Assembly: GCA_019638795.1 (NCBI GenBank)
Contig: JAHBTB010000006.1
Span: 62,001 to 126,000, forward strand
Source: Fimbriimonadaceae bacterium
GTDB taxonomy: Bacteria > Armatimonadota > Fimbriimonadia > Fimbriimonadales > Fimbriimonadaceae
Direction of reading: 5' to 3'
DNA length: 64,000 nt
How positions within the stretch are numbered: the first letter of the stretch is position 1; each line of letters starts with the position of its first letter. The notes beneath the pieces were generated by a model, which was not told the DNA's origin, ran no database searches, and saw only the letters and a list, made by a program, of their open reading frames with translations. Position numbers and translations under genes: made by a program. Positions 1-8,563 of the stretch are shown one piece after another.

Positions 1-1053
1 GAACTGGTGGACGCCGCCTTCACGCTGGACGGAGTACCGCCCCCGGTCATAGAATCGGGACCTCAACCCCTTCTGGACCATCTCGACGACCGCCTCGTCC
101 TCGCGTTCGACGCGGTCCAGAGCGGAACCGGCCCCCTGGTCCAGCTTGCCCTCGTCCCAGACAAACGGAAGAAACGAGACTTTGGTGAGGGAGGGGCCGA
201 GGGGGCGGACGACGTTCACCGAGAGTCCCCACGGATAGAAATTGAGCATCAGGTTGGGGAAGAGCCAGTAGTAGTACGCCCCGATCCGCCTTCCGTGGTC
301 GGGAGACCCGGCGGGGAGGTCGAAGCAGGGCTCACCGTCTCCGGCGACCCCCAACTGGAGGTTGCCATGGGCGAAGAGCTCGGTGGTGTACGCCCCGTAG
401 TCGAGGGTCGAGTTCAATGCCGCGTGGATGTAGGGGATGTGGAAGCCTTCCAAGTAGTTGTCGACGTACAGCCCCCAGTGCGCCTTGACCAGGTAGTCGC
501 GGGCGCGGGAAGGGGCGAAGACGAACTGCTCGACCGGCATCCATCCGACACGCTGTTCCACCGCCTGGAAGACGTCCGGCAATGCGTCCTGGGGTGCCAG
601 AGAGGTGAAGAGGAATTGCCGCCAGAGGCCCAGCGGCACTTCCTGGAGGTCGTCGGCGGGACAAGGGAACCCCTCCACTCCCTCAAACTCGGGCATGAAC
701 GTGCATTTCCCGTCGAGCCCGAACCGCCGACCGTGGTAGCGGCAACGCAGGCTGCGCTCGTTCCCGGCGCCTTCGCAGACCAGGTTGCCGCGATGGGTGC
801 AGACGTTGCTCAGACACCTCACTGTGTCGTCCATGTCGCGGGTCAGGAGCAGAGGCTCGTCGAGGCATCCTTCAAGGAGAGTAAAGGGAAAAACCTGCCC
901 GGGGACCTTGACCGCCTCGGCCGGTGACACCCACTGCCAAGTACGGGCAAAGACCTTTTCTTTGGCCTCTTCAAACACCGCCGGGTCGGTGTAGAACGCG
1001 CTCGGAAGAGTCGAGGCACGGCACAACTCCTCGGCGACTTCAAAGCGACGCAT
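1..1053 (-). CDS. Rieske aromatic-ring-hydroxylating oxygenase alpha subunit, 3' end cut by window
   Basis: The frame is open for 351 codons from the ATG at 1053 to the window edge, so the C-terminus is missing. A Rieske [2Fe-2S] motif is complete: C85-x-H87 and C104-x2-H107. A mononuclear iron site follows at N199-x2-E202-x2-H205-x4-H210, the usual spacing of the catalytic domain. These oxygenases take electrons from a reductase and hydroxylate aromatic or quaternary-amine substrates; nothing here shows the substrate. The start lies 48 bases after the uvrB stop, but a TATCCT hexamer six bases before the ATG suggests its own promoter. The missing part should hold the third iron ligand (Asp). 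Family assignment is firm; substrate is unknown. Confidence 0.88.
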   Translation of the reverse strand, partial: MRRFEVAEELCRASTLPSAFYTDPAVFEEAKEKVFARTWQWVSPAEAVKVPGQVFPFTLLEGCLDEPLLLTRDMDDTVRCLSNVCTHRGNLVCEGAGNERSLRCRYHGRRFGLDGKCTFMPEFEGVEGFPCPADDLQEVPLGLWRQFLFTSLAPQDALPDVFQAVEQRVGWMPVEQFVFAPSRARDYLVKAHWGLYVDNYLEGFHIPYIHAALNSTLDYGAYTTELFAHGNLQLGVAGDGEPCFDLPAGSPDHGRRIGAYYYWLFPNLMLNFYPWGLSVNVVRPLGPSLTKVSFLPFVWDEGKLDQGAGSALDRVEREDEAVVEMVQKGLRSRFYDRGRYSVQREGGVHQF

Positions 1054-1101
1054 GAAGTGAGGATACCGGGAGGCGCAGTTCGTCCGGGAACCGTGTCGGT
1101 C

Positions 1102-3177
1102 TCACCGGCCTCGGCGACGCATCTTCCGTTTGTCGACTCCGATCCGGCCCTCGCTGAGGCCCATCGTCTTACGTAGTTCGGCGATTTCGTCGCGGACCGC
1201 CGCGGCTTTCTCGAACTCCATGGCGCGGGCCAGGTCTTTCATGTCCTTCTCCAGCTTGTCGATGAGCATGGGGATGTCTTCGACCCGGATCGGGCTGCCG
1301 GCCTGGCCCGCCTTGGCTTCACCTTCGACACTGTACTGGGCGACGACTTCGGCCACCGCGTCGTAACTTCGGACGGTCTCGCGGACTTCCTTCAGGACGG
1401 TCGTCGGGGCGACCCCGTGGGTGTCGTTGTAGGCCTGCTGGACGGCCCGGCGTCGGTTGGTCTCCTCGATGGCCCGCTCCATGGAGCCGGTCACCGTGTC
1501 GGCGTACATGATCACCTTGCCGTCCACGTTGCGGGCGGCGCGGCCGATGGTCTGGATCAGCGAGGTCTCCGAACGAAGGAACCCTTCCTTGTCGGCGTCG
1601 AGGATCGCCACGAGGGTGACCTCGGGAAGGTCGAGGCCCTCGCGGAGGAGGTTGACGCCGATGACGACGTCGTAGACGCCAAGGCGTAGGTCGCGCAGGA
1701 TCTCGGGCCGGTCCAGGGAATGGACTTCGCTGTGGATGTAGTTCACCTTGACGTGGAGGTCCTGGAGGTAACCGGTCAAGTCTTCGGCCATCCGTTTGGT
1801 CAGCGTGGTCACCAGCACCCGCTCCTTCTTGGCGACCCGCGTCTGGATCTCGCCGATCAGGTCGTCGATCTGACCCTTGGTCGGACGGACGACGACTTCG
1901 GGGTCGACGACGTAGGTCGGCCGGATGACCTGCTGGACGCGGTTGCTCTCGTGCTCGGTCTCAAAGGGGCCGGGCGTGGCCGAGACGAAGACCACCTGGG
2001 GCACCCGTTCCAGAAACTCCTCGAACTTCAGCGGCCGGTTGTCGAGCGCGCTGGGCAGCCGGAAGCCGTAGTCCACGAGGACCGACTTGCGCTGACGGTC
2101 GCCGTTGAACATCGCCCTGACCTGGGGCAGCGTCTGGTGTGACTCGTCGATGAAGACCACCGCGTCTTTGGGCAAGAAGTCGAGGAGGGTGTACGGAGGT
2201 TCCCCGGTCTTGCGGCCGTCGAAGTAGCGCGAGTAGTTTTCGATGCCGTTGCAGTAGCCGACCTCGCGGATCATCTCCAGGTCGAACTCGGTGCGTTGCC
2301 GGAGCCGCTGGGCCTCAAGCAGTTTGTTCTGCGACTCAAAGAGCGCGACCTGCTGGGCGAGTTCCTCCTGGATCTGCTCCAGCACCATGTCGATCTTTTC
2401 AAACGGGGTGACGTAGTGGGTGGCGGGGAAGACGCTGCACTTGGTCGGCTGGTCGATGACCTCCTGGGTCAAGGGATCGACCAGGCGGATCCGTTCGATG
2501 GTGTCGCCAAAGAACTCGATCCTCGTGACGATCTCCTCGTCTTTGGGTTGGATCTCCAGCAGGTCGCCTTTCACCCGGAACGCGCCGCGGTCCAGGGCGA
2601 CGTCGTTGCGGACGAACTGCATGCGCACCAGCCTTTGGAGCACTTCGTCCATGGGGTACTCCACGCCCGTCTCGAACGTCACGACCGAGTCGGCGTAGAC
2701 GTCAGGCGAGCCGATGCCGTAGATGCAGCTGACACTGGCGACGACCACGACGTCCCGCCGTTCGAGCAGGGCCTGGGTCGCGGAGTGGCGCAGACGCTCG
2801 ATCTCCTCGTTGGTGCTTGAGTCCTTGCTGATGTAGAGGTCGGTCTGGGGGACGTAGGCCTCGGGTTGGTAGTAGTCGTAGTAACTGATGAAGTACTCGA
2901 CCGAGTTCTCGGGGAAAAACGCCCGGAACTCCTGGCACAGTTGAGCGGCCAGGGTCTTGTTGTGGGCCATCACCAAGGCAGGTCGTCCCGACTGGGCGAT
3001 GACGTTGGCCATCGTGTAGGTCTTGCCCGTGCCCGTCGCACCCAAGAGGGTCTGGAACCGGTATCCCGAGTCCAGACCGTCGAGCAGGCCCTCGATCGCC
3101 GTGCCTTGGTCACCCTTGGGGGTGAAATCCTGGCTCAGCGCGTAGGGGGCGTCATAGCGGACGATCGTCGCAGACAT
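1102..3177 (-). CDS. uvrB: UvrABC system protein B, excision repair helicase
   Basis: UvrB of 691 residues, the normal length. It receives damaged DNA from UvrA, opens the duplex and recruits UvrC for the incisions. Visible are Walker A GATGTGKT at 46-53, the beta-hairpin region YYDYYQPEAYVP, the DESH helicase motif II, the conserved IGRAARN motif VI, and a C-terminal UVR motif that binds UvrC. The ATG at 3177 opens with the family-typical segment ending QDFTPKGDQ. A TATGAT hexamer lies 12 bases upstream of the ATG, so the leader would be very short. uvrA and uvrC are not in the window. Confidence 0.98.
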   Translation of the reverse strand: MSATIVRYDAPYALSQDFTPKGDQGTAIEGLLDGLDSGYRFQTLLGATGTGKTYTMANVIAQSGRPALVMAHNKTLAAQLCQEFRAFFPENSVEYFISYYDYYQPEAYVPQTDLYISKDSSTNEEIERLRHSATQALLERRDVVVVASVSCIYGIGSPDVYADSVVTFETGVEYPMDEVLQRLVRMQFVRNDVALDRGAFRVKGDLLEIQPKDEEIVTRIEFFGDTIERIRLVDPLTQEVIDQPTKCSVFPATHYVTPFEKIDMVLEQIQEELAQQVALFESQNKLLEAQRLRQRTEFDLEMIREVGYCNGIENYSRYFDGRKTGEPPYTLLDFLPKDAVVFIDESHQTLPQVRAMFNGDRQRKSVLVDYGFRLPSALDNRPLKFEEFLERVPQVVFVSATPGPFETEHESNRVQQVIRPTYVVDPEVVVRPTKGQIDDLIGEIQTRVAKKERVLVTTLTKRMAEDLTGYLQDLHVKVNYIHSEVHSLDRPEILRDLRLGVYDVVIGVNLLREGLDLPEVTLVAILDADKEGFLRSETSLIQTIGRAARNVDGKVIMYADTVTGSMERAIEETNRRRAVQQAYNDTHGVAPTTVLKEVRETVRSYDAVAEVVAQYSVEGEAKAGQAGSPIRVEDIPMLIDKLEKDMKDLARAMEFEKAAAVRDEIAELRKTMGLSEGRIGVDKRKMRRRGR

Positions 3178-3234
3178 AGGCCTGCGAACATCATACGCCG
3201 AATCGAGTAGCCATGTGTCTACGGCCCTAGCAAA

Positions 3235-4170
3235 CTACTTCTTCGTGTCGATAAGGGCGCGGAAGGTGACCTTGCCCCGTTGACAGGCCTCGCTGATCAT
3301 CGACCAGTAGATCCGTCCGTCGACGATGTCGACGTCGCCGTTGGTCTCGATGACGTCGCCGTTGAAGCCAAGCGACGAGGTGACTTGCATGGGGCCGGCC
3401 TTCTTCTCTTTTTCATCGGGGGGGCCGGCAGGCGGCTCGACCTCGGTCTTGTCGGCGAACGGGCTGTTCTCGATGACGTCTTTGGCCAAGGCGCGTGCGG
3501 CGTCCTTGCGTTGGGACTCGGACGACCCTAGCTTGTCGGCCCGGAGTTCGTCGAGCGTCTGTTGGAAGAAGGCGGTCCGGAGTTCGCGCAGGGTTTCCTC
3601 CGGACGAAGGACCAGGTCAAAGAGCCTGGGCTTGTTCGGCCCCATAAGCTCGGCCCACAACCGGTCCATCAGGCGGTCGACCAACTTGTCGGTCTGGGCG
3701 TCGGTGAGATTGAGCGCGGCAAGGCCCTTGGCGACGCTTGCCTTGAATTTGGCCCGGTTCTCCTTCTCCTTGGCTTGGTCTGGCAGTTCACCCTTCCAGG
3801 TGTAGGTCTCTTCGTAGAGCATCTTGCCGTCACCCTGGGGGGTCCACTTCACCGCGCAAGAAACCGCCACCTTGTCCTTGTAGCCGAGGGTGAAGTCCTC
3901 ACCGCCTGGTTCACCCGATGCGAAGGACCGGGTGCCCATGTAGACCTCGTCGGACTTTTCTGTCTTGGTCTCCGTTTTCCAACCCGGGCCGGAAAACTTG
4001 ACGAGGTCGGTGATCTTGTCCTCGGGGCTTGCTTGGTTGGCGGCAAGAGACCGGGCGACGCGGACGTGCCTCGACCACGATCCGTCGGGATGGAGGTCGG
4101 TCCCGGCGGTCAGGCGCGCGCACCCGCCGAGGGCGAGCGCCGAAGCGAGGAGCAAGGCGACGTGTTTCAT
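3235..4170 (-). CDS. Predicted lipoprotein of unknown function
   Basis: A 311-residue protein starting with a positively charged tip, a hydrophobic stretch and the lipobox LGGC, so it is probably lipidated and held at the membrane. The rest is charged and soluble, with a proline- and lysine-rich stretch near residues 240-260. No catalytic motif was recognised. It sits 40 bases after the YitT gene stop and 57 bases before uvrB on the same strand and may be read with the former. Lipidation is a motif-based prediction; function is open. Confidence 0.75.
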   Translation of the reverse strand: MKHVALLLASALALGGCARLTAGTDLHPDGSWSRHVRVARSLAANQASPEDKITDLVKFSGPGWKTETKTEKSDEVYMGTRSFASGEPGGEDFTLGYKDKVAVSCAVKWTPQGDGKMLYEETYTWKGELPDQAKEKENRAKFKASVAKGLAALNLTDAQTDKLVDRLMDRLWAELMGPNKPRLFDLVLRPEETLRELRTAFFQQTLDELRADKLGSSESQRKDAARALAKDVIENSPFADKTEVEPPAGPPDEKEKKAGPMQVTSSLGFNGDVIETNGDVDIVDGRIYWSMISEACQRGKVTFRALIDTKK

Positions 4171-4210
4171 AGGCTCAATGCCTCAAGACGGGTGGGGCGG
4201 GCCGCCGGCT

Positions 4211-5092
4211 TCAATCCCGACGGAATCCCTTGCCCCGTACCTCGGCCGCCTCGGTGACGACCATGAAGGCGTCTGGGTCGGCCTCACGGACGACTTGGCG
4301 GAGCCAGCCCACCTCCGCCTTGGTGACCGCGACCATCAGGACGTGCTTGGCTTCGCCGGTGTAGCCGCCTTGGGCGGGGAGGACGGTGGACCCTCGGTCC
4401 ATCTCCTCAGTCACCCGGCGCTTGAGCTCGGTGGGCTCGGCACTGACAATGAAGGCGGCCATCGAAGGGGTCAACCCGACCAGCACCCGGTCGGCCGCCA
4501 CCCTGACCAGGACGGCCGACAGAATGCCGAGAAGGACCTTGTCGAACGGGAAGACGGCCGCCCCGGACAGGATCGTGCAGGCGTCGAAGACGAGGATGAC
4601 CGCCGGCACCGACGCGGGCACCAACTTCACCACCATCGGAGCGACCAGCGAGTAGCCGCCGACCGAGCCTCGACCGACCAGCACCATGCCGAGCCCAAGG
4701 CCGTAGAGCGAACCGCCGAACAGGGCGGCAAGCAGGGGGTCATGGGTGAGGACGGGGAGCTTGGCGGTCACAAGGACCGCCAACGGCAAGACAAACGAGC
4801 CGATGAGCGAACGGACACCGACCGCCCGGCCGAGGACCAGGAAGCCGAGGGCCAGCAGGGGGATGTTGACCCCCCACTGGAAGTAGGCCGGCTCCCAGCC
4901 GAGGGACTTCTCCAAGATCGTCGAGACACCGACGATGCCGCCCGCGACCAAGCCGTTGCCGTTGAGGAACAGGCGGAACGACAGGGCCATCACGGCGCAT
5001 CCCGCGACGATCAGGGGGACGTCCCAACGACCGGGCCGGCCGCCGGCCTGGCGCATGGTCGCGATAAGCCGTTTTTGGGCAGTGGCGGACAC
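4211..5092 (-). CDS. YitT family membrane protein
   Basis: A 293-residue integral membrane protein. The first two thirds hold about five hydrophobic helices with glycine-rich family signatures (GLVAGGIVGVST, FGGSLYGLGLG). The last ~70 residues form a soluble domain like DUF2179 (HVLMVAVTKAEVGWLR). This matches the YitT/DUF161 family, whose transport role is not established. The GTG start at 5092 has TACACT exactly six bases upstream and no Shine-Dalgarno sequence, consistent with a leaderless mRNA. It opens a minus-strand run leading to uvrB and is divergent from the PEP-CTERM gene at 5206. Confidence 0.85.
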   Translation of the reverse strand: MSATAQKRLIATMRQAGGRPGRWDVPLIVAGCAVMALSFRLFLNGNGLVAGGIVGVSTILEKSLGWEPAYFQWGVNIPLLALGFLVLGRAVGVRSLIGSFVLPLAVLVTAKLPVLTHDPLLAALFGGSLYGLGLGMVLVGRGSVGGYSLVAPMVVKLVPASVPAVILVFDACTILSGAAVFPFDKVLLGILSAVLVRVAADRVLVGLTPSMAAFIVSAEPTELKRRVTEEMDRGSTVLPAQGGYTGEAKHVLMVAVTKAEVGWLRQVVREADPDAFMVVTEAAEVRGKGFRRD

Positions 5093-5098
5093 GGCCGG

Positions 5099-5104
5099 AG
5101 TGTA
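5099..5104 (-). promoter_or_regulatory. -10-like TACACT for the YitT gene
   Basis: TACACT lies six bases before the GTG at 5092. No -35 element is evident. Confidence 0.5.
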
Positions 5105-5140
5105 TCAGCGACCCGGGCGGCGTCCCGGCCGTCACCCCTG

Positions 5141-5146
5141 TACTTT
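5141..5146 (+). promoter_or_regulatory. Possible -10 element for the PEP-CTERM gene
   Basis: TACTTT in the 113-base divergent gap. Initiation near 5153 would give a leader of about 53 bases that contains the hairpin at 5176-5193. Confidence 0.35.
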
Positions 5147-5175
5147 TAGTGGAGGTTCGTGCCAGCATTGTTACT

Positions 5176-5193
5176 TGAGTCCGCGTGGACTCA
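5176..5193 (+). promoter_or_regulatory. 5'-leader hairpin next to the Shine-Dalgarno sequence
   Basis: A perfect 7-bp inverted repeat, TGAGTCC-GCGT-GGACTCA, ends two bases before the GGAGGA ribosome-binding site (5195-5200) of the PEP-CTERM gene. It may protect the mRNA 5' end or tune translation. A comparable hairpin precedes the second PEP-CTERM gene. Confidence 0.6.
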
Positions 5194-5205
5194 CGGAGGA
5201 GCACA

Positions 5206-6042
5206 ATGAAGAAGTCTCTGATATTTCTTTCCCTCGCCGCCCTTGCCGCCATTTCACCGGCGTCCTTGATCGGCGTCTTTGATTTCAACGACACCTTGAA
5301 CCCCTCGTTTGCCAAGTCGGCCGACACGAAACCGCTTGAGTTCTACATGGGGGGAGGCGACCCGACGTTCCAGCCGGGCGGGCCGACCTACGCGACCGAC
5401 ATGGTCGGGGCGACGAACAAGCGGGTGGCCCAGTTCGCCAAGACACAGGGCTTCCGTTCCGACCACGGTATCCCGTCCAATGGGGGCGGTTCGTACGGCA
5501 ACGTCTACACGATCCTCTTCGACATTATGCTGACCGACACCAGCGGAGGTTGGGCGAGCTTCTACCAGACCAGTGCCAACAACTCAAACGACGGCGACAT
5601 GTTCTTTCAGGGTTCCGGCGGCGACGACGGCAATCTCGGGATCAGTGGCGACTACGGTTCAGCGAACTTCTCCATCCTGAACGCCTGGCACCGGGTCGTC
5701 ATGACTGTCGACCTGACCCACGACACCGACACCATGAACTACTACGTTGACGGCACCCTGGTCAACTCGGTCGATGTCGCGGGCGGCGTCGACGGAAGGT
5801 TCGCGCTCTACACCACCGGCGACGGTGACAGCGACGGCGACAACCTTTGGTTGCTCATGGACGAGAACGGCGACAACGGCGCCGGGTCGATCAGCCAAGT
5901 CGCCTATTGGGACAGTGCCCTGTCGAGCGACGAAGTCGCCGGATTGGGCCGGGTCGGCGAGTCCTTGAACCCCGTCCCCGAGCCCGCGACGATGGCGGTG
6001 CTCGGTGGGTTGGCCCTGCTCGTCGCGCGCCGCCGCCGCTGA
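5206..6042 (+). CDS. PEP-CTERM sorting-domain protein with LamG-like body
   Basis: A 278-residue exported protein. The start is the ATG at 5206, six bases after GGAGGA, rather than the longer frame from 5185. It has an N-terminal signal peptide (KKSLIFLSLAALAAIS), an Asp/Gly-rich beta-sandwich-like body resembling LamG/concanavalin folds (VFDFNDTLN near the start, NYYVDGTLV later), and a PEP-CTERM tail: VPEPATM, a hydrophobic helix and RRRR. Such proteins are processed by an exosortase and placed at the cell surface. No exosortase gene is in the window. A strong leader hairpin and a terminator-like hairpin flank the gene, so it is probably monocistronic. Confidence 0.85.
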   Translation: MKKSLIFLSLAALAAISPASLIGVFDFNDTLNPSFAKSADTKPLEFYMGGGDPTFQPGGPTYATDMVGATNKRVAQFAKTQGFRSDHGIPSNGGGSYGNVYTILFDIMLTDTSGGWASFYQTSANNSNDGDMFFQGSGGDDGNLGISGDYGSANFSILNAWHRVVMTVDLTHDTDTMNYYVDGTLVNSVDVAGGVDGRFALYTTGDGDSDGDNLWLLMDENGDNGAGSISQVAYWDSALSSDEVAGLGRVGESLNPVPEPATMAVLGGLALLVARRRR

Positions 6043-6053
6043 CGACAAGTGGT

Positions 6054-6089
6054 GCGTGGGAGGGGGCGTAATGTCGGCTCCCCCCACGC
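6054..6089 (+). terminator. Strong hairpin after the PEP-CTERM gene
   Basis: Arms at 6054-6067 and 6077-6089 pair over 13 bp with A6061 bulged and one G-T pair; the loop is nine bases. There is no T-run after it, so it may be a U-less terminator or a 3'-end stabiliser. Confidence 0.5.
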
Positions 6090-6135
6090 GCCCACCCGCT
6101 GGGCCGGTGCAACGGCAGCACCCGCCCCCTCGTGG

Positions 6136-6141
6136 TAGATT
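6136..6141 (+). promoter_or_regulatory. -10-like TAGATT for the Ycf46-like gene
   Basis: TAGATT is nine bases before the ATG at 6151. Confidence 0.4.
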
Positions 6142-6150
6142 CCGAACCGC

Positions 6151-7653
6151 ATGGACGCCACCCGCGAGATCGAGGTCCTTGTCCGGGCCAAGTACCCCAT
6201 CGTTTCCATCGTGAGTTGGGAAGAACGGCGCGTCGAGGCGGCCGTCGCCGACGTCGCCAAGCGGCTGGGCCGCGACGTCCACACCTGGAGCGTCACCCAG
6301 GGCATGAGGCCGGCGGTGAGCCGCCCCGGGGCTGTTCCCAAGACGAGCAACCTGCCTGGCGAACTGGAAGCATTGGCCCAGGTCCACGAAGCTCCCGAGT
6401 TCACTCTGTTCGTCCTCAAGGACTTCCACCCTTACATGAAGGACGCGCGGGTGGTGCGCCTCCTCCGCGATCTGGCCGCGCGCCTACGCACGCGGAGTCA
6501 GACCTTGATTCTCATTTCGCCGGTACTCACCCTGCCCACCGAGTTGGAGAAAGACCTGACCGTCATGGAGTTCCCTCTGCCCACCGCGGAGGACATCCAG
6601 AAGCAAGTGGACGACGTGATGGCGGCGATGAAGGACAACCCCAGCGTCAACGTCGAACTCAAGCCCGAGGAACACGAGGCCCTCGTCCGCAGCGCACAGG
6701 GCCTGACCGCCGACGAGATTGAGAGCGCCTTGGCGCGGAGCCTGGTCGAGGCGAAGAGGCTCGTGGTCGACCAGATCATCGAGGAAAAGAAACAGATCGT
6801 CCGCAAGACGGGGATCCTTGAGTTCTATCCCAGCTCCAGCAACCTGAAGGACGTGGGTGGTCTTGACTTGCTCAAGAACTGGCTCACCACGAGGACGAAG
6901 AGCTTCAGCGACGCGGCCCGAGAGTTCGGTATCCCGTGGCCCAAGGGCATCCTCATCATCGGCGTCCAAGGAGGCGGCAAGTCGTTGGTGGCCAAGGCGG
7001 TCAGCACGTCCTGGAACCTGCCGATGCTTAAACTCGACGTCGGGCGGATCTTTGGCAGCCTGGTCGGCCAGAGCGAAGAGAACATGCGCCGGGCTATCCG
7101 CATCGCCGAAAGCCTGGCCCCCTGCGTCCTGTGGATCGACGAGCTGGAAAAGGGCTTCGCCGGGGTCAGCGGCGGTGTCAGCGACAGCGGCACGACCGCC
7201 CGGGTCTTCAGCACATTCCTCACCTGGATGCAGGAAAAGACCAAGCCGGTCTTCATCATCGCCACGGGTAACGACGTCAGTGCCCTGCCGCCGGAACTCC
7301 TGCGCAAGGGCCGGTTCGACGAGATTTTCTTTGTCGACCTACCCGACCAAGACGAGCGCGCCGACATCTTCCGCATCCACCTGGCGAAAAGGGACCGCGA
7401 CCCCAAGAAGTTCAAGCTGGCCGAACTGGCCAAGGCCACCCATGGGTTCAGCGGGGCGGAGATCGAGCAAGTCGTCATCGGGGCCCTCAACGAGGCGTTT
7501 TTCGACGGCAAGGAGCTGACAAACAAGTACCTGCTTGACGAAGCCGGTGCCCAGGTGCCGCTCAGCCGGATGATGGCGGAAGACATCGAGGCCTTGCGCG
7601 AGTGGGCCAAGCTCCGGGCGAGGCCCAGCGCCAAACACGACGCCGACCACTGA
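6151..7653 (+). CDS. Ycf46-like AAA+ ATPase
   Basis: A 500-residue single-module AAA+ ATPase. The N-terminal ~230 residues begin with the RAKYPIVSIVSWEERRV segment typical of Ycf46 proteins of cyanobacteria and plastids. The ATPase core follows: Walker A GVQGGGKS at 271-278, Walker B VLWIDE at 326-331, and the second region of homology ending RKGRFDE near 385-391. The C-terminal helical lid contains ATHGFSGAEIEQVV. The biochemical role of the family is poorly known. The next gene follows after 18 bases and may work with it. No protease or membrane domain was seen. Confidence 0.85.
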   Translation: MDATREIEVLVRAKYPIVSIVSWEERRVEAAVADVAKRLGRDVHTWSVTQGMRPAVSRPGAVPKTSNLPGELEALAQVHEAPEFTLFVLKDFHPYMKDARVVRLLRDLAARLRTRSQTLILISPVLTLPTELEKDLTVMEFPLPTAEDIQKQVDDVMAAMKDNPSVNVELKPEEHEALVRSAQGLTADEIESALARSLVEAKRLVVDQIIEEKKQIVRKTGILEFYPSSSNLKDVGGLDLLKNWLTTRTKSFSDAAREFGIPWPKGILIIGVQGGGKSLVAKAVSTSWNLPMLKLDVGRIFGSLVGQSEENMRRAIRIAESLAPCVLWIDELEKGFAGVSGGVSDSGTTARVFSTFLTWMQEKTKPVFIIATGNDVSALPPELLRKGRFDEIFFVDLPDQDERADIFRIHLAKRDRDPKKFKLAELAKATHGFSGAEIEQVVIGALNEAFFDGKELTNKYLLDEAGAQVPLSRMMAEDIEALREWAKLRARPSAKHDADH

Positions 7654-7657
7654 CTGG

Positions 7658-7663
7658 CACAAT
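7658..7663 (+). promoter_or_regulatory. -10-like CACAAT for the gene at 7672
   Basis: CACAAT is eight bases before the ATG at 7672, just after the stop of the preceding gene. Confidence 0.4.
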
Positions 7664-7671
7664 AGCCGTAG

Positions 7672-8559
7672 ATGGGCCGCACCCTTCTGGTCGGTGACTG
7701 CCGCTGGAGCTGGCGCGACTGGGCCCGCGAGAACGCGGCGGGCCGCGACCTGCTCGTGCTTGACCCGTCGGTGGCCGACCACGGCCCGGCCACCCGACTC
7801 CTCCTCGTCCGGGCCGGCAAGGTGGCGGCATGGGCGCACATCGGTTCGCCAGACCCGTTTCGTGACCCGGTGGCCCTCTTGGCCGGGGCCGCCCGGCTGC
7901 TCGGACAAGCGGACGCGGACGCGGTCGTCCAGATGTTCCCCTGGCGTTCCTCGCCGCTGGGCCGGCACCTCGCCTTGAACCTGGCCACGATGGTCGCTCC
8001 CAGCAGGGTCTTGGTGCCGGAGGGGTCGGGGCTGGCCCACCAGCCGTGGCCGGTCGGCGCGGAAGGAGTCGACCTCCCCGAGGCGTTTCCGCCCGTCGTC
8101 CAGGAAGCCCAACGCCGCGCCCAGTGGTTAGACCTGATCGAGCGGGCGGAGAAGCACAGCGTCGACCTCGACCAAGTCGTGGTGGTCGGTTCTCGACTGG
8201 GTAGCGGCGAGGTCGTCGACGCCGACCCCTACACCGAGGTCTGCGGTGGGGCCGCCCTGGTCGTCACCAACGACCCGATGGGTGACGCCGAGGTGGGAAG
8301 GGTGATGGACTCGGTCCAAGCCGACCGGTCGGTCATCGTCTCCCCCGACCGCTACGCGGGCTTGGTGTGCAGCCTCGCCCGTCAGGACGGCTCCGACTTC
8401 GGCCTTGGCCTAGTCTCTTCGCTCGACCTCGTCCGCCGGGTGGTTCACGTCCGCGCTTTGGCCGTCGCCCCGGCCCCGGTCCGCATCTTGAAGGTGGGGA
8501 CTCTCCGGGTCGACAGCCTAGGCAAAGAGATCGAAGACCTCAAACCATGGGCGGTATAA
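7672..8559 (+). CDS. Unknown protein, possible degenerate Clp1/Grc3-like fold
   Basis: A 295-residue soluble protein that I could not assign firmly. The C-terminal third (DRYAGLVCSLAR, then GLGLVSSLDL and VGTLRVDSLGKE) resembles by eye the C-terminal domain of Clp1/Grc3 polynucleotide kinases. The middle segment MFPWRSSPLGRHL recalls the part of those proteins that lines the nucleotide site. No P-loop (GxxxxGK[ST]) is present, so kinase activity is unlikely. It lies 18 bases after the Ycf46-like gene and 4 bases before the phosphatase gene, with a CACAAT hexamer of its own. The fold suggestion is inference and could be wrong. Confidence 0.7.
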   Translation: MGRTLLVGDCRWSWRDWARENAAGRDLLVLDPSVADHGPATRLLLVRAGKVAAWAHIGSPDPFRDPVALLAGAARLLGQADADAVVQMFPWRSSPLGRHLALNLATMVAPSRVLVPEGSGLAHQPWPVGAEGVDLPEAFPPVVQEAQRRAQWLDLIERAEKHSVDLDQVVVVGSRLGSGEVVDADPYTEVCGGAALVVTNDPMGDAEVGRVMDSVQADRSVIVSPDRYAGLVCSLARQDGSDFGLGLVSSLDLVRRVVHVRALAVAPAPVRILKVGTLRVDSLGKEIEDLKPWAV

Positions 8560-8563
8560 CGAA

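Noticed and set aside
7-927. A 306-codon plus-strand frame at the window start
   Set aside because: It is opposite the Rieske oxygenase, whose iron-sulfur and iron-site motifs are intact on the minus strand.
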